Shown piece after piece: positions 29,904-36,518 of a stretch of 46,512 nucleotides of DNA. Numbering within the stretch: position 1 is the first letter of the stretch; each line of letters opens with the position of its first letter. The translations under genes were made by a program, and so were the position numbers. Under the pieces are notes generated by a model. The model did not search any database and was not told where the DNA came from. It worked only from the letters and a program-made list of their open reading frames with translations. The DNA is from a virus: positions 1 through 46,512 of IMG/VR virus record IMGVR_UViG_3300027917_000070, one strand, 5' to 3'.

Positions 29904-30551
29904 ATGGGACTACCAAAGAAATTAACTGAGAAACAAATTAAGTTTGCTCAAGAGCTAGTTTACAACGAAGGAAAAAAGACTGCGACAGAATGCGCTATTG
30001 AAGCAAAATATTCTGAAGACAGAGCTTCTGTTACAGCATCAGAATTACAGAACCCAAAATTATATCCTTTAGTAGTTCAATATATTGGTGAGTTAAGGAC
30101 AGAAATTCAAAAGAAATATGACATAACATTTGAATCTCATATGCAGCAATTAGGTGATATGAGAAATAAAGCTATAGATGCCAAAGCTTGGACAGCTGCA
30201 ATTAATGCTGAGGTAGCTAGAGGTAAAGCTGCTGGATTATATATTGAACAGAAAATTATTAGGACCGGCAAGTTAGACGATTTATCTGAGGAAGAATTAG
30301 ATAAACGTATCGCAGAGACTTTGAATACTTACTCGCCGATCCTAGAAGGTGTTACTTCAGAAGAATTAAAATCTACTGTTAAATCTAACCAACAAAAAAT
30401 AAGGTTAAACCCAGAACAAAGAAACAAATTAACAACCGAAGTAATCGATTACGCAACCGAAATAGAACCGAATACTTATTCCTCGTCTTCATCATCAGAA
30501 GAATCATCCCAATCGGAATCCTCATCTTCATCAGAAGAATCATCTAAATAA
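29904..30551 (+). CDS. Terminase small subunit
   Basis: A 215-residue protein starting MGLPKKLTEKQIKFAQELVY. The N-terminal 65 residues match the Terminase_2 helix-turn-helix pattern ('LTEKQIKFAQELVYNEGKKT', 'ASVTASELQNPKLYPLVVQY'), followed by the central oligomerisation helices and a Ser/Glu-rich tail (last 23 residues). It recognises viral DNA for packaging with the large subunit. I use the ATG at 29904; an upstream ATG at 29823 would add 27 residues that do not look like the family and would cover the promoter. The tail overlaps the opposite-strand gene by 76 bases. Confidence 0.8.
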   Translation: MGLPKKLTEKQIKFAQELVYNEGKKTATECAIEAKYSEDRASVTASELQNPKLYPLVVQYIGELRTEIQKKYDITFESHMQQLGDMRNKAIDAKAWTAAINAEVARGKAAGLYIEQKIIRTGKLDDLSEEELDKRIAETLNTYSPILEGVTSEELKSTVKSNQQKIRLNPEQRNKLTTEVIDYATEIEPNTYSSSSSSEESSQSESSSSSEESSK

Positions 30552-30649
30552 TCATCGGACTCATCCATTTTATCTCTAATGGATTCGATGTCTGCTTCAA
30601 TTCTATCTAAGATATCTTCGATAGTTTCTGTCTTTTTCTTTTTAGGCAT
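30476..30649 (-). CDS. Small acidic protein antisense to the terS tail
   Basis: A 57-residue protein, MPKKKKTETIEDILDRIEAD..., with a basic start, a central helix and an Asp/Glu/Ser tail (last 23 residues). ATG at 30649 has AGGAG at good distance; longer readings upstream lack it. The acidic tail is coded on the strand opposite the Ser/Glu tail of the small terminase. Function unknown; it may be a DNA mimic or histone-like decoy, judging only by charge. Confidence 0.6.
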   Translation of the reverse strand: MPKKKKTETIEDILDRIEADIESIRDKMDESDDYLDDSSDEDEDSDWDDSSDDEDEE

Positions 30650-30660
30650 GTTTGCTCCTA

Positions 30661-30801
30661 TTATTGACAAGAAAGACACTCATCAGAATCTTTATCTAAA
30701 TCTGAAAGTGTTTCCTTTTTGTTTGGTTTACATTTATCACAAAAGAATTCGTTATCATTAACTACGAACTCTTCATGGCATGATCCACATTTGTTTTTCA
30801 T
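30661..30801 (-). CDS. Small zinc-ribbon protein
   Basis: A 46-residue protein with three CxxC knuckles: C5/C8, C21/C24 and C42/C45, the last near the C-terminus after an acidic linker (LSDLDKDSDE). AGGAG lies before the ATG at 30801. Likely binds zinc; may be a regulator or a subunit of a larger complex. The next gene starts 12 bases after its stop. Confidence 0.65.
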   Translation of the reverse strand: MKNKCGSCHEEFVVNDNEFFCDKCKPNKKETLSDLDKDSDECLSCQ

Positions 30802-30817
30802 GTTAGCTCCTATTATA

Positions 30818-31114
30818 TTATATATTGATTTTATCCAATCGGATAATACATCCTATTGGAAAAACATTTCTATCAGAAAAGCATTCTTCTTTCGAGTCAT
30901 AACTTGCAAAAGTTCTAACAACTTCATTATTTTTTTCAAATATATATCCGTAAGAAACCATTTCTGCTGGCTTTAACTTACTAAATTCCTCTGAATTGGC
31001 ATGTCCACTATCACCAACGATATCTAACCATGTGATTTTATAGAAATAAAACCTTTTCTTATCAATAATCAATGATTTATATTTTGATTTTTTACTTCTT
31101 TTAGATTTTGGCAT
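30818..31114 (-). CDS. Conserved unknown protein
   Basis: A 98-residue protein with a basic N-terminus (KSKRSKKSKYK) and a conserved part 'ITWLDIVGDSGHANSEEFSK', 'MVSYGYIFEKNNEVVRTFAS' and 'CFSDRNVFPIGCIIRL'. The 'W.DI.GDSGHA...eF' to 'FSDRNVfP.GCI' pattern is common in marine phages, function unknown. Beta-rich. First gene of the run below the repeat-rich 31.1-31.5 kb segment. Confidence 0.7.
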   Translation of the reverse strand: MPKSKRSKKSKYKSLIIDKKRFYFYKITWLDIVGDSGHANSEEFSKLKPAEMVSYGYIFEKNNEVVRTFASYDSKEECFSDRNVFPIGCIIRLDKINI

Positions 31115-31538
31115 ACCCCCTTATAGCATCTTTTTTTAACCTAACCACCTTTTATGGCCCTGGTTTTTCAAATCACTGTACGACTAGAACTATGTCGTAT
31201 GATGTCCAATGTCGCAAAAATTTGTCAAATGTCGCATCCATGTCGCAAAAATGAGCCGCTAAAATAGCGGCTTGCCGCACTTTTGAAAAGTGCAAAATCG
31301 TCTAGAATTGTTACTATAAGCCAGATATCGTCAAATGTCGCATTTTTGAGCTGTTTACTTTTTTTGAAAATGTTTTTTTCATTTACCCCCCAAAATATCC
31401 TAAAAGTGCGGCAGCGAGCCAATACCAACGGTTATTTCAATTTTGAAACGTAACATTGTAGGAAAGACGCCATTTTTTTTTTGCGACATTTGCGACATTT
31501 TGTGTCCAAATTGTGGCAGTGCCTTAATTCGGTCACAA
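31115..31538. other. Non-coding, repeat- and palindrome-rich segment (possible origin)
   Basis: No gene with a credible start and ribosome site is seen in these 424 bases. They contain six copies of ATGTCGCA/TGCGACAT (near 31209, 31229, 31240, 31335, 31482 and 31491), an AGCCGCTA/TAGCGGCT hairpin (31254-31272), a near-perfect GCACTTTT-G-AAAAGTGC palindrome (31277-31293) whose left part plus flank repeats inverted 120 bases away (31273-31284 with 31402-31413), and A/T-rich runs. This is the layout of an iteron-type replication origin or a multi-site regulatory region. Function is inferred only from the pattern. Confidence 0.6.
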
Positions 31539-32093
31539 TTAAATATTTTTGTATTTTCCTAGATTAATCTCTACAGGTGCGCCTTCCCCGGGCCCTGATC
31601 CGAGATACTTGGCACCTTGTCTAATAAGCGAGTACAATCCACCCTTACCATATCCAGCTTCACCCTTATAAGCTGCTGCTATATCCTTTAAAGCAAATTT
31701 AAAATCCTCTAAATTTTTAATATCTTTCTTATCATTAAAGTCAAAAGTATCTTTCACGACAAGATTACCATCCTTATCAACTTCAACCTTAGCTTTGCCG
31801 AGTAATGTTTTTAAGTTATATCGATCATCCAGCATGTTTCTAAGTAAACTTCTATCAATAGACTTAACTCCATAATCTTCATAATCAATAGAACCTTGTT
31901 TAACTTTTTTAGCTGCTATTTCTTTTAATAAGTTTTTATCTGATTCTGTTAAATCTTTTTCTGTAAAAGGTTCTTTACTGCCGAATAGGTCAGCAACAAA
32001 CATCCTAATATTTGGTGGTATGATGTTTTTCAGGCTTCCAATACCTGAGTCTTGTTCCGATTCCAAGTTCGTGATGTCTTTTATTTCGCTCAT
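31539..32093 (-). CDS. Conserved unknown marine-phage protein
   Basis: A 184-residue acidic protein: helical N-terminal half ('PFTEKDLTESDKNLLKEIAA', 'DRSLLRNMLDDRYNLKTLLG'), then 'DKDGNLVVKDTFDFNDKKD' and a glycine-rich end 'YSLIRQGAKYLGSGPGEGAP' with 'VEINLG'. The 'RYnLktLLGkA.v..D..GNL.v.DtFDFnd' and 'GpGeGapV.InLG' blocks recur in marine phages; function unknown, perhaps a virion or replication accessory. Overlaps the membrane protein gene by 89 bases. Confidence 0.7.
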   Translation of the reverse strand: MSEIKDITNLESEQDSGIGSLKNIIPPNIRMFVADLFGSKEPFTEKDLTESDKNLLKEIAAKKVKQGSIDYEDYGVKSIDRSLLRNMLDDRYNLKTLLGKAKVEVDKDGNLVVKDTFDFNDKKDIKNLEDFKFALKDIAAAYKGEAGYGKGGLYSLIRQGAKYLGSGPGEGAPVEINLGKYKNI

Positions 32094-32241
32094 ATCTCCA
32101 CAATATAAAAAATATTATAATTAATAAAGGTTGTATTATAACAAATATTACTAGGTTGGCCAGGAAATATCCCATTCCTGTGAAATCGCCTATCACTTCT
32201 AAAATATAAACACAATAGTTAAAAATGGCTTCAATAGTCAT
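32005..32241 (-). CDS. Small membrane protein
   Basis: A 78-residue protein. N-terminal amphipathic part, then a strong hydrophobic segment at about 24-48 ('GYFLANLVIFVIIQPLLIII', continuing FFILWRY) and a basic tail (RNKRHHELG) that would stay in the cytoplasm. ATG shares one base with the exonuclease stop (TAATG). Could be a holin or a membrane partner of replication; uncertain. Confidence 0.65.
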   Translation of the reverse strand: MTIEAIFNYCVYILEVIGDFTGMGYFLANLVIFVIIQPLLIIIFFILWRYERNKRHHELGIGTRLRYWKPEKHHTTKY

Positions 32242-32939
32242 TAATTCTCTTGTTTTTTAGCAGTCAGTTGTGCATAATATTGCGCTGTTCTTTTAATAAA
32301 TTCTAAACATCCCTCTTTCATTTCAAATTCATTAAAAATAAACTCTTGGAATAATAAATCTTTCGTACAAATAATATTAACACCTTGAGTAATATTGGTA
32401 CCATAGACCTGATTATGAGCTGCTGCATATGCTGCTAATTGTAATTGATAATCTTTAATCCATTCTTTTCTTTTTGGTTTATTACTTTGTTTAAAATCCA
32501 TAATAGACTCCACACCATTGTAAAGACCTACAATATCAGTTGCACCTGCATACAGCCCTGGATAATATACAGTTACTTCAGAACCCCATACTTCATCTAT
32601 CTTAGGAAAAGCATTATTGATAATTTGCTGGGCCATAGATGTAGCTAGAACACCGTTCTCTGTTAAATCTACCCTGTTCTTACCCTCTAAAGCATCCTCT
32701 AATATAGCATGCATAGTAGTTCCACGTGCTGCAGACTGTTCCGTGATCCGTGTTGCATTATCCATGCCTACTCTTGCTCGCCAGGCGTCTAATGATTTTC
32801 TTTTCTCTTCTGTTTCTGTAGCTGACAAAATAGTCGTGACACTAGGTAAATGACTACCTGTTATTTCATAGTGACGCTTACCTTCAATAGAAGATCGCAT
32901 TGATGCCGGGTACTCGAATTGTTTATTCCACTTGATCAT
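32241..32939 (-). CDS. PD-(D/E)XK exonuclease (RecB/Cas4-like)
   Basis: About 232 residues (two more if the first ATG is used). Motifs, numbered from the first ATG: H79 (GTTMHAILEDAL), E123 (VWGSEVTVYYPG), D137 (GATDIVGLY), D150-F-K152 (IMDFKQS) and the QxxxY-like 'DYQLQLAAYA' (165-174), all typical of RecB-type exonucleases in phages. Acts on double-stranded ends in recombination and repair. AAGG lies seven bases before the ATG at 32939, whereas it abuts the ATG at 32945, so the inner start is preferred. Overlaps the HNH gene's 3' end. Confidence 0.85.
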   Translation of the reverse strand: MIKWNKQFEYPASMRSSIEGKRHYEITGSHLPSVTTILSATETEEKRKSLDAWRARVGMDNATRITEQSAARGTTMHAILEDALEGKNRVDLTENGVLATSMAQQIINNAFPKIDEVWGSEVTVYYPGLYAGATDIVGLYNGVESIMDFKQSNKPKRKEWIKDYQLQLAAYAAAHNQVYGTNITQGVNIICTKDLLFQEFIFNEFEMKEGCLEFIKRTAQYYAQLTAKKQEN

Positions 32940-33609
32940 GTTCATCCTTTAGTTCCTGTTCAACTTCTAAGAAACGTTTCCACATTCCTTTGGTTGAAGC
33001 ATTTTTAATAGAGTTACATCTACTGCAACAAAATACAATATTACCTATCTCATAACTTTTATTATTATCATAACGATCAATAGAAAAATTAGTCCAGGCT
33101 CTTTTCCTAACTGTTTTTCCTCCCGCACTTTTATCTCCCATTCCCAACTTTAGTTTATTAGGTTTACTTCTAATGTAAGTCCAAGGAGTAAAACAATATC
33201 TACATATCCTACCATCGGTATGAGGAAATCGTTCTTTCATATTAGACACATACAACATTAGTTCTGCCCAAAATTCTTCTTTAGTAAAGTTAGGTGCTTT
33301 ACCAACACTGTTCCAAGATTTTCCATGTGCAATATTTTTACTCAAAGTATCTGCACTCGATGGTTTAAATAATCTACCAACAGCATTTTTAATATAACCT
33401 TGTTCCGATGTATTATATTTTTGTAAAGTATTAGCTAATTTTTCTTGATTCTTTATTTTCCATTCTTTCGTTCGTAGATTATTACAAGTATGACAATAAG
33501 TATTGTAAACATTCGACGAAGGAAAAAATACAAAGTTTTTAGTAAGAGGAAGTCTTTCCTGACATCGTTTACAAACTTTATGTGTAACTAATTCTTCACT
33601 AATAGACAT
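32923..33609 (-). CDS. HNH endonuclease-like zinc protein
   Basis: A 228-residue protein with an N-terminal zinc-finger (VCKRCQERLPL ... YCHTCNNLRTK) and a C-terminal HNH-type domain: 'RICRYCFTPWTY' (about 135-146), 'FSIDRYDNNKSYEIGNIVFC' (about 175-194) and 'CSRCNSIKNAS'. The 'SIDRyDN.KsYeigNiVfCC..CN..K' pattern is seen in phage HNH proteins, with D in the usual first-His place. Could be a homing endonuclease or a packaging/recombination nuclease; coupling to exonuclease and methyltransferase genes favours DNA processing. Confidence 0.8.
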   Translation of the reverse strand: MSISEELVTHKVCKRCQERLPLTKNFVFFPSSNVYNTYCHTCNNLRTKEWKIKNQEKLANTLQKYNTSEQGYIKNAVGRLFKPSSADTLSKNIAHGKSWNSVGKAPNFTKEEFWAELMLYVSNMKERFPHTDGRICRYCFTPWTYIRSKPNKLKLGMGDKSAGGKTVRKRAWTNFSIDRYDNNKSYEIGNIVFCCSRCNSIKNASTKGMWKRFLEVEQELKDEHDQVE

Positions 33610-34142
33610 TTATTCTCTCCCATAGTTTTAACATTGAATCCATATAGTCGTAAAACATTTGAGATTAAATCCATGTTATATTTAGGATAGTCATCAAATA
33701 TAAAATAAGTAGTAGGTGCAGCACGATTAGCAAACCACACTGCTTCCGTCATTACATCTTTAGTCATGTGCGGCCCATCAAAATGTACTAAAGAAAAAAT
33801 AGAACTTCTATGTTCTGTATCATTCATAAACTGTGTGTCGGTCATATTACATAAAACAAACTTACCTTGTTCTTGATAAGTTTTAAAATCTTCTAATAAA
33901 GTATCTCTCATAACATCTGTATAATCACAAGTATAAGCACCTGTGTGATCATAATGCTGGTACTCTAAGTTACCATAAGGATCCACACCGACATGAATGT
34001 AATTATTGACAACATTGTCCATAATAATTTTGGAGCTGTATCCTTCTCTAACTCCAATCTCACAAGTTTTATAACCTTGGCAATCAAAGCCTTTAGTCCA
34101 TTTTTCAAGTAAATCATAATCGCTACTATCTCCTCTTATCAT
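33588..34142 (-). CDS. SAM-dependent methyltransferase (Methyltransf_24-like)
   Basis: A 184-residue Rossmann-type methyltransferase: motif I 'CEIGVREGYSS' (27-37), acidic end of strand 2 'HVGVDPYG' with D54, 'FSLVHFDGPHMTKDVMTEAV' (about 115-134) and 'TYFIFDDYPKY'. Layout is as in Methyltransf_24 and cephalosporin-hydroxylase-like enzymes, which act on small molecules or sugars, not classical DNA methylases. Overlaps the HNH gene by 22 bases. Target unknown. Confidence 0.75.
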   Translation of the reverse strand: MIRGDSSDYDLLEKWTKGFDCQGYKTCEIGVREGYSSKIIMDNVVNNYIHVGVDPYGNLEYQHYDHTGAYTCDYTDVMRDTLLEDFKTYQEQGKFVLCNMTDTQFMNDTEHRSSIFSLVHFDGPHMTKDVMTEAVWFANRAAPTTYFIFDDYPKYNMDLISNVLRLYGFNVKTMGENKCLLVKN

Positions 34143-34308
34143 TTTGACCTTTCTCTCTTAACTTATCTTGTAAATATTTTTTTTGTTTTTGTAACATGTG
34201 TATCTGTCTTATTAAACCTTCAATGATGTCTCTTGAGTATTGATTTGTTTTCTTAGAACATATTCGTTCGACTCGATTAATTTCTTTTAATCTTTCGCTA
34301 TCCATCAT
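34126..34308 (-). CDS. Small coiled-coil protein
   Basis: A 60-residue protein, MMDSERLKEINRVERICSKK..., helical and strongly charged, with a likely coiled coil over 'DIIEGLIRQIHMLQKQKKYL'. The AAGGAG sequence lies six bases before the ATG at 34308 and inside a longer possible reading, so the inner start is preferred. Overlaps the methyltransferase start by 17 bases. Function unknown. Confidence 0.55.
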   Translation of the reverse strand: MMDSERLKEINRVERICSKKTNQYSRDIIEGLIRQIHMLQKQKKYLQDKLREKGQNDKRR

Positions 34309-34444
34309 CTTTAACTCCTTTAACATATTTTTGTTCTAGCGTATTGTCCGGGTTTGCAAGAATGGTATAAGTATTACCACGATCTATATAATAACCTTGA
34401 ACAATCCATTTTTTCTTTTTCTTTTTTATTGTAGTCTTGCGCAT
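34298..34444 (-). CDS. Small lysine-rich protein
   Basis: A 48-residue protein: MRKTTIKKKKKKWIVQGYYI, then 'DRGNTYTILANPDNTLEQKY'. The 'KKWIVQGYYIDRGNTYTI' part looks like a small beta domain. It overlaps its neighbours at both ends, in the packed style of this operon. No Shine-Dalgarno of its own; probably coupled. Function unknown. Confidence 0.45.
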   Translation of the reverse strand: MRKTTIKKKKKKWIVQGYYIDRGNTYTILANPDNTLEQKYVKGVKDDG

Positions 34445-34599
34445 TGTACACTGTCTAATATTTTATCTATTTCTTCTTCAGTAATAGCAATCTCTCCTTG
34501 ATTCTTACATCTTGTACAATCCCTACATTCATCGGGTTGTTTAGCAGATCCAACATATCCATTACCATTACAGTCTGGACAAATAAATGATCCTATCAT
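34426..34599 (-). CDS. Small DnaJ-zinc-finger-like protein
   Basis: A 57-residue protein with C7-x-x-C10-x-G-x-G (CPDCNGNGYVG) and C25, C28, C31 (ECRDCTRC), a compact version of the DnaJ central zinc repeat, then an acidic helix. GGGAGG lies six bases before the ATG. Overlaps the preceding small gene by four bases (ATGA). May be a small nucleic-acid- or protein-binding factor. Confidence 0.65.
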   Translation of the reverse strand: MIGSFICPDCNGNGYVGSAKQPDECRDCTRCKNQGEIAITEEEIDKILDSVQCARLQ

Positions 34600-34709
34600 G
34601 ACTTCCTCCCAAATAAAGTTTGTGGTTTAACTACGGAAGTAATTAATTTTATCTTCGCAGTCTTTTTCTTTTTAATTTCTTTCTTAGGCTTTTTGATTAT
34701 TTTCTTCAT
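34596..34709 (-). CDS. Very small basic peptide
   Basis: A 37-residue lysine-rich peptide, MKKIIKKPKKEIKKKKTAKI..., ending FGRKS. AGAGG sits before the ATG, and the TGA overlaps the next ATG, so it is placed like a real gene. Function unknown. Confidence 0.45.
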   Translation of the reverse strand: MKKIIKKPKKEIKKKKTAKIKLITSVVKPQTLFGRKS

Positions 34710-35037
34710 TATTACCTCTTACTTGTAAACTAAGATTATTTAGATTATCCATAAACTCTTTACCAAATCTTTTCTTAACTTTTAAGTGAACATAGTCTGC
34801 ATCAAACCCAGCCCATTCACATAATTGTGCAAAATCTTTGTGCATAGTTTTTAAATAATCTCTTGCAAAACGTTTTTCATAGTTAACTTTAGTTGAAACA
34901 CTTTTACCAAAAGCATCTTCTAATACTCTTGCTAATACTGCTCTCCATAGTTTTTGTTCAGGTTCATTAATTGGCTCTACTTCCATTTTATAAACAGAAG
35001 AATTAAAAAAACCTTTTCCTGCATTACTTAGTGACAT
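34684..35037 (-). CDS. Conserved unknown phage protein
   Basis: A 117-residue protein. Block 'EPEQKLWRAVLARVLEDAFG' then 'FARDYLKTMHKDFAQLCEWA' and 'GFDADYVHLKVKKRFGKEFM'. The 'LWravl..vl.DA' to 'DFa.lCewAGfDadyV' pattern recurs near early genes in phages and may be a DNA-binding helix-turn-helix-like fold. Function unknown. Confidence 0.65.
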   Translation of the reverse strand: MSLSNAGKGFFNSSVYKMEVEPINEPEQKLWRAVLARVLEDAFGKSVSTKVNYEKRFARDYLKTMHKDFAQLCEWAGFDADYVHLKVKKRFGKEFMDNLNNLSLQVRGNNEENNQKA

Positions 35038-35039
35038 AA

Positions 35040-35234
35040 TTATCCTTTCTTTCTTTTTTTATTAACTTGGGTTTTTGGTTGTGTTATTTTTTTAAGCACT
35101 TCATTCGTACTTAAAGTAATAAATTGGGATCGGCTCACCACCATTCCTGGTACAATAACTTTCCTTGCTTTGTCAATGTTACTGTAAGTTTCTAATGGTA
35201 TAGAAACATTTTTATATTTGCTTGTGTCTGTCAT
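35040..35234 (-). CDS. Ribbon-helix-helix-like regulator
   Basis: A 64-residue protein, MTDTSKYKNVSIPLETYSNI, then 'DKARKVIVPGMVVSRSQFIT', a second helix and a basic tail (NKKRKKG). A beta strand followed by two helices is the Arc/CopG layout. It is the first gene after the strong promoter at 35274-35302 and could control that or the other palindromic promoters. DNA-binding is an inference from fold style. Confidence 0.6.
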   Translation of the reverse strand: MTDTSKYKNVSIPLETYSNIDKARKVIVPGMVVSRSQFITLSTNEVLKKITQPKTQVNKKRKKG

Positions 35235-35273
35235 ATCAGTTATACTTCTTTCTTTTAATTAACATTCTAGGAT

Positions 35274-35302
35274 GTTATAGTAAATTGTATATATTATGTC
35301 AA
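35274..35302 (-). promoter_or_regulatory. Sigma70-type promoter of the 35.2-31.5 kb operon
   Basis: Minus strand: TTGACA (35302-35297), 17-base spacer, TATAAC (35279-35274). Perfect -35 and five of six at -10. It aims at the RHH-like gene starting at 35234 and very likely drives the whole packed operon leftwards. The -35 box overlaps the plus-strand ATG at 35296. Confidence 0.88.
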
Positions 35303-35547
35303 TTAAATTTTTCTTAACTATTTATATCTGTTCTTTAATAGATGGTGCTTGTGTTGTACCAATGCAAGAACCTTATGTTTACCCGAAAACTTTAGATACA
35401 CACGCAGAATGTGTAAAACAAGGACTAGCCGATTCCTTTGAAATACTATATGCTGAGAAGTTTTTTACGTTAGAAAATATAGAAGAATATCAATTATATC
35501 CTAAGTACTCTTGTGATAAGGTTAACGTCCCTGGCCTCGGTATTTAG
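35296..35547 (+). CDS. Small secreted or membrane-anchored cysteine protein
   Basis: An 83-residue protein with a hydrophobic N-terminus (MSIKFFLTIYICSLIDG) like a signal peptide or anchor, then C19, C39 and C73 outside it. The 'ICS..dG.C' to 'YPK..DthaeC...G' to 'KYsC' layout is seen in a family of small marine-phage proteins. May act in the periplasm, for example in exclusion or lysis. A leader is missing or very short, since a weak TTAACA / TAAATT pair ends only about 10 bases upstream. Confidence 0.65.
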   Translation: MSIKFFLTIYICSLIDGACVVPMQEPYVYPKTLDTHAECVKQGLADSFEILYAEKFFTLENIEEYQLYPKYSCDKVNVPGLGI

Positions 35548-35653
35548 CTTTTCTTTGTCTTCTTTCAGACTTATTTAAGGTTTTTTTATGGCGACCTTTA
35601 CGTTTTTTAGGTCTTTCTCTTTTTTCAAAATGTGTGAATTTTTGTTTAGCCAT
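35522..35653 (-). CDS. Small basic conserved peptide
   Basis: A 43-residue, very basic protein: MAKQKFTHFEKRERPKKRKG, ending KAKYRGQGR. The 'FThFEKrerPk' start and 'yRGQGR' end recur in marine phages. Overlaps the plus-strand gene tail by 26 bases (convergent). Likely nucleic-acid binding by charge; function unknown. Confidence 0.65.
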   Translation of the reverse strand: MAKQKFTHFEKRERPKKRKGRHKKTLNKSERRQRKAKYRGQGR

Positions 35654-35655
35654 TG

Positions 35656-35892
35656 TTAAATATTCATACTTCTATGTTTTTTTATAATTTTTATATCTGA
35701 ATCTGATAATTGCATGTATCTAATTCTACCATTAATATGTTGTTTTGTATCTTCACCACAATGAGTACATCTATAATACTCTTTTACAAGTGCAACTAAA
35801 ATTGTAGTTTCTTCACATGCCTCACACCTACCCTCAACAGTATCTATATTATCAAACAAATAATCTAAACTTTTCATTTTATCTTTTGTCAT
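35656..35892 (-). CDS. Small zinc-ribbon protein
   Basis: A 78-residue protein with C23-x-x-C26 and C42-x-x-C45 (CEAC ... CTHC) about 15 residues apart, a typical zinc ribbon; helical ends. ATG overlaps the peptidase stop (ATGA). May bind DNA or RNA; function unknown. Confidence 0.7.
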   Translation of the reverse strand: MTKDKMKSLDYLFDNIDTVEGRCEACEETTILVALVKEYYRCTHCGEDTKQHINGRIRYMQLSDSDIKIIKKHRSMNI

Positions 35893-36368
35893 ACTAAATC
35901 TACTGCCTTTCCTATGATGGGTTTATATTTTACTTTTTTATCTTCATCTCTATACGCTCTTAAAAATTGTTTTCTAGGTTTGTCAGATACATAACTACAA
36001 TGGACCCACCCACTGTTAGCTTCACCTGGGACATAAAATTCTAAAATCATTTGATCAAAATCAAGGTTTTTATATATCCAATCGGCAACTTCTGCATTAT
36101 CTTTACCTGGACATTCAAAATCAACGGCCTCTGCCTTACAGTGTTGACTATTAATAGAGCTGCCTATTCTAATACATAGCTCAGGAGAACGAAATCCGCT
36201 GGTCACCATTACAGGGCCAAAATGATCCCTTACGGGTTGGAGAATATTCTCACATAATAGTTTTAATTTTTCTATTTGATTAGCATTGGGTTCATTTGGA
36301 ATACCCAATCTGATAGCAGTATCTGATTTACTTAGTTCTTGGAGACTAAAGTTTCGACTGAGATTCAT
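35889..36368 (-). CDS. M15 peptidase endolysin
   Basis: A 159-residue protein of the M15 (D,D-carboxypeptidase / L-alanyl-D-glutamate peptidase) class: 'VTSGFRSPELCIRIG' (55-69), zinc ligands H76 and D83 (SQHCKAEAVDFE), and H123 (GWVHCSY), with E110 in 'MILEFY' as possible catalytic acid. Cleaves peptide cross-links or stems of peptidoglycan at lysis. No signal peptide, so it needs the holin to reach the wall. Small lysis-type proteins are coded just upstream. Confidence 0.88.
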   Translation of the reverse strand: MNLSRNFSLQELSKSDTAIRLGIPNEPNANQIEKLKLLCENILQPVRDHFGPVMVTSGFRSPELCIRIGSSINSQHCKAEAVDFECPGKDNAEVADWIYKNLDFDQMILEFYVPGEANSGWVHCSYVSDKPRKQFLRAYRDEDKKVKYKPIIGKAVDLV

Positions 36369-36447
36369 TTGTTTTAAGCTTAGTACATTTACAGTCTTTT
36401 AACAAGACACAGAAACCCATACAAACCCGGTAAATACAGTTTTTCAT
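36346..36447 (-). CDS. Possible tiny cysteine-rich peptide
   Basis: A 33-residue reading, MKNCIYRVCMGFCVLLKDCK..., with five cysteines. Its ATG overlaps the TGA of the tiny membrane peptide by four bases and it runs into the peptidase gene. Could be a real coupled micro-gene or chance; weak support. Confidence 0.28.
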   Translation of the reverse strand: MKNCIYRVCMGFCVLLKDCKCTKLKTNESQSKL

Positions 36448-36518
36448 ATAGATAATAACAAAGAAAAAAGAATGATAACCCATAAAACAGGTATTGTATA
36501 TTTAGGTTTTAATTTCAT
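36444..36518 (-). CDS. Possible tiny membrane peptide
   Basis: A 24-residue reading, MKLKPKYTIPVLWVIILFSL plus LLSI: a basic start and one hydrophobic segment. Coupled by ATGA overlaps on both sides. May be a lysis accessory, but too short to be certain. Confidence 0.28.
   Translation of the reverse strand: MKLKPKYTIPVLWVIILFSLLLSI

Noticed and set aside
31225-31428. A 67-codon minus-strand frame inside the repeat region
   Set aside because: No ribosome site, and it runs through palindromes and iteron-like repeats; more likely chance.
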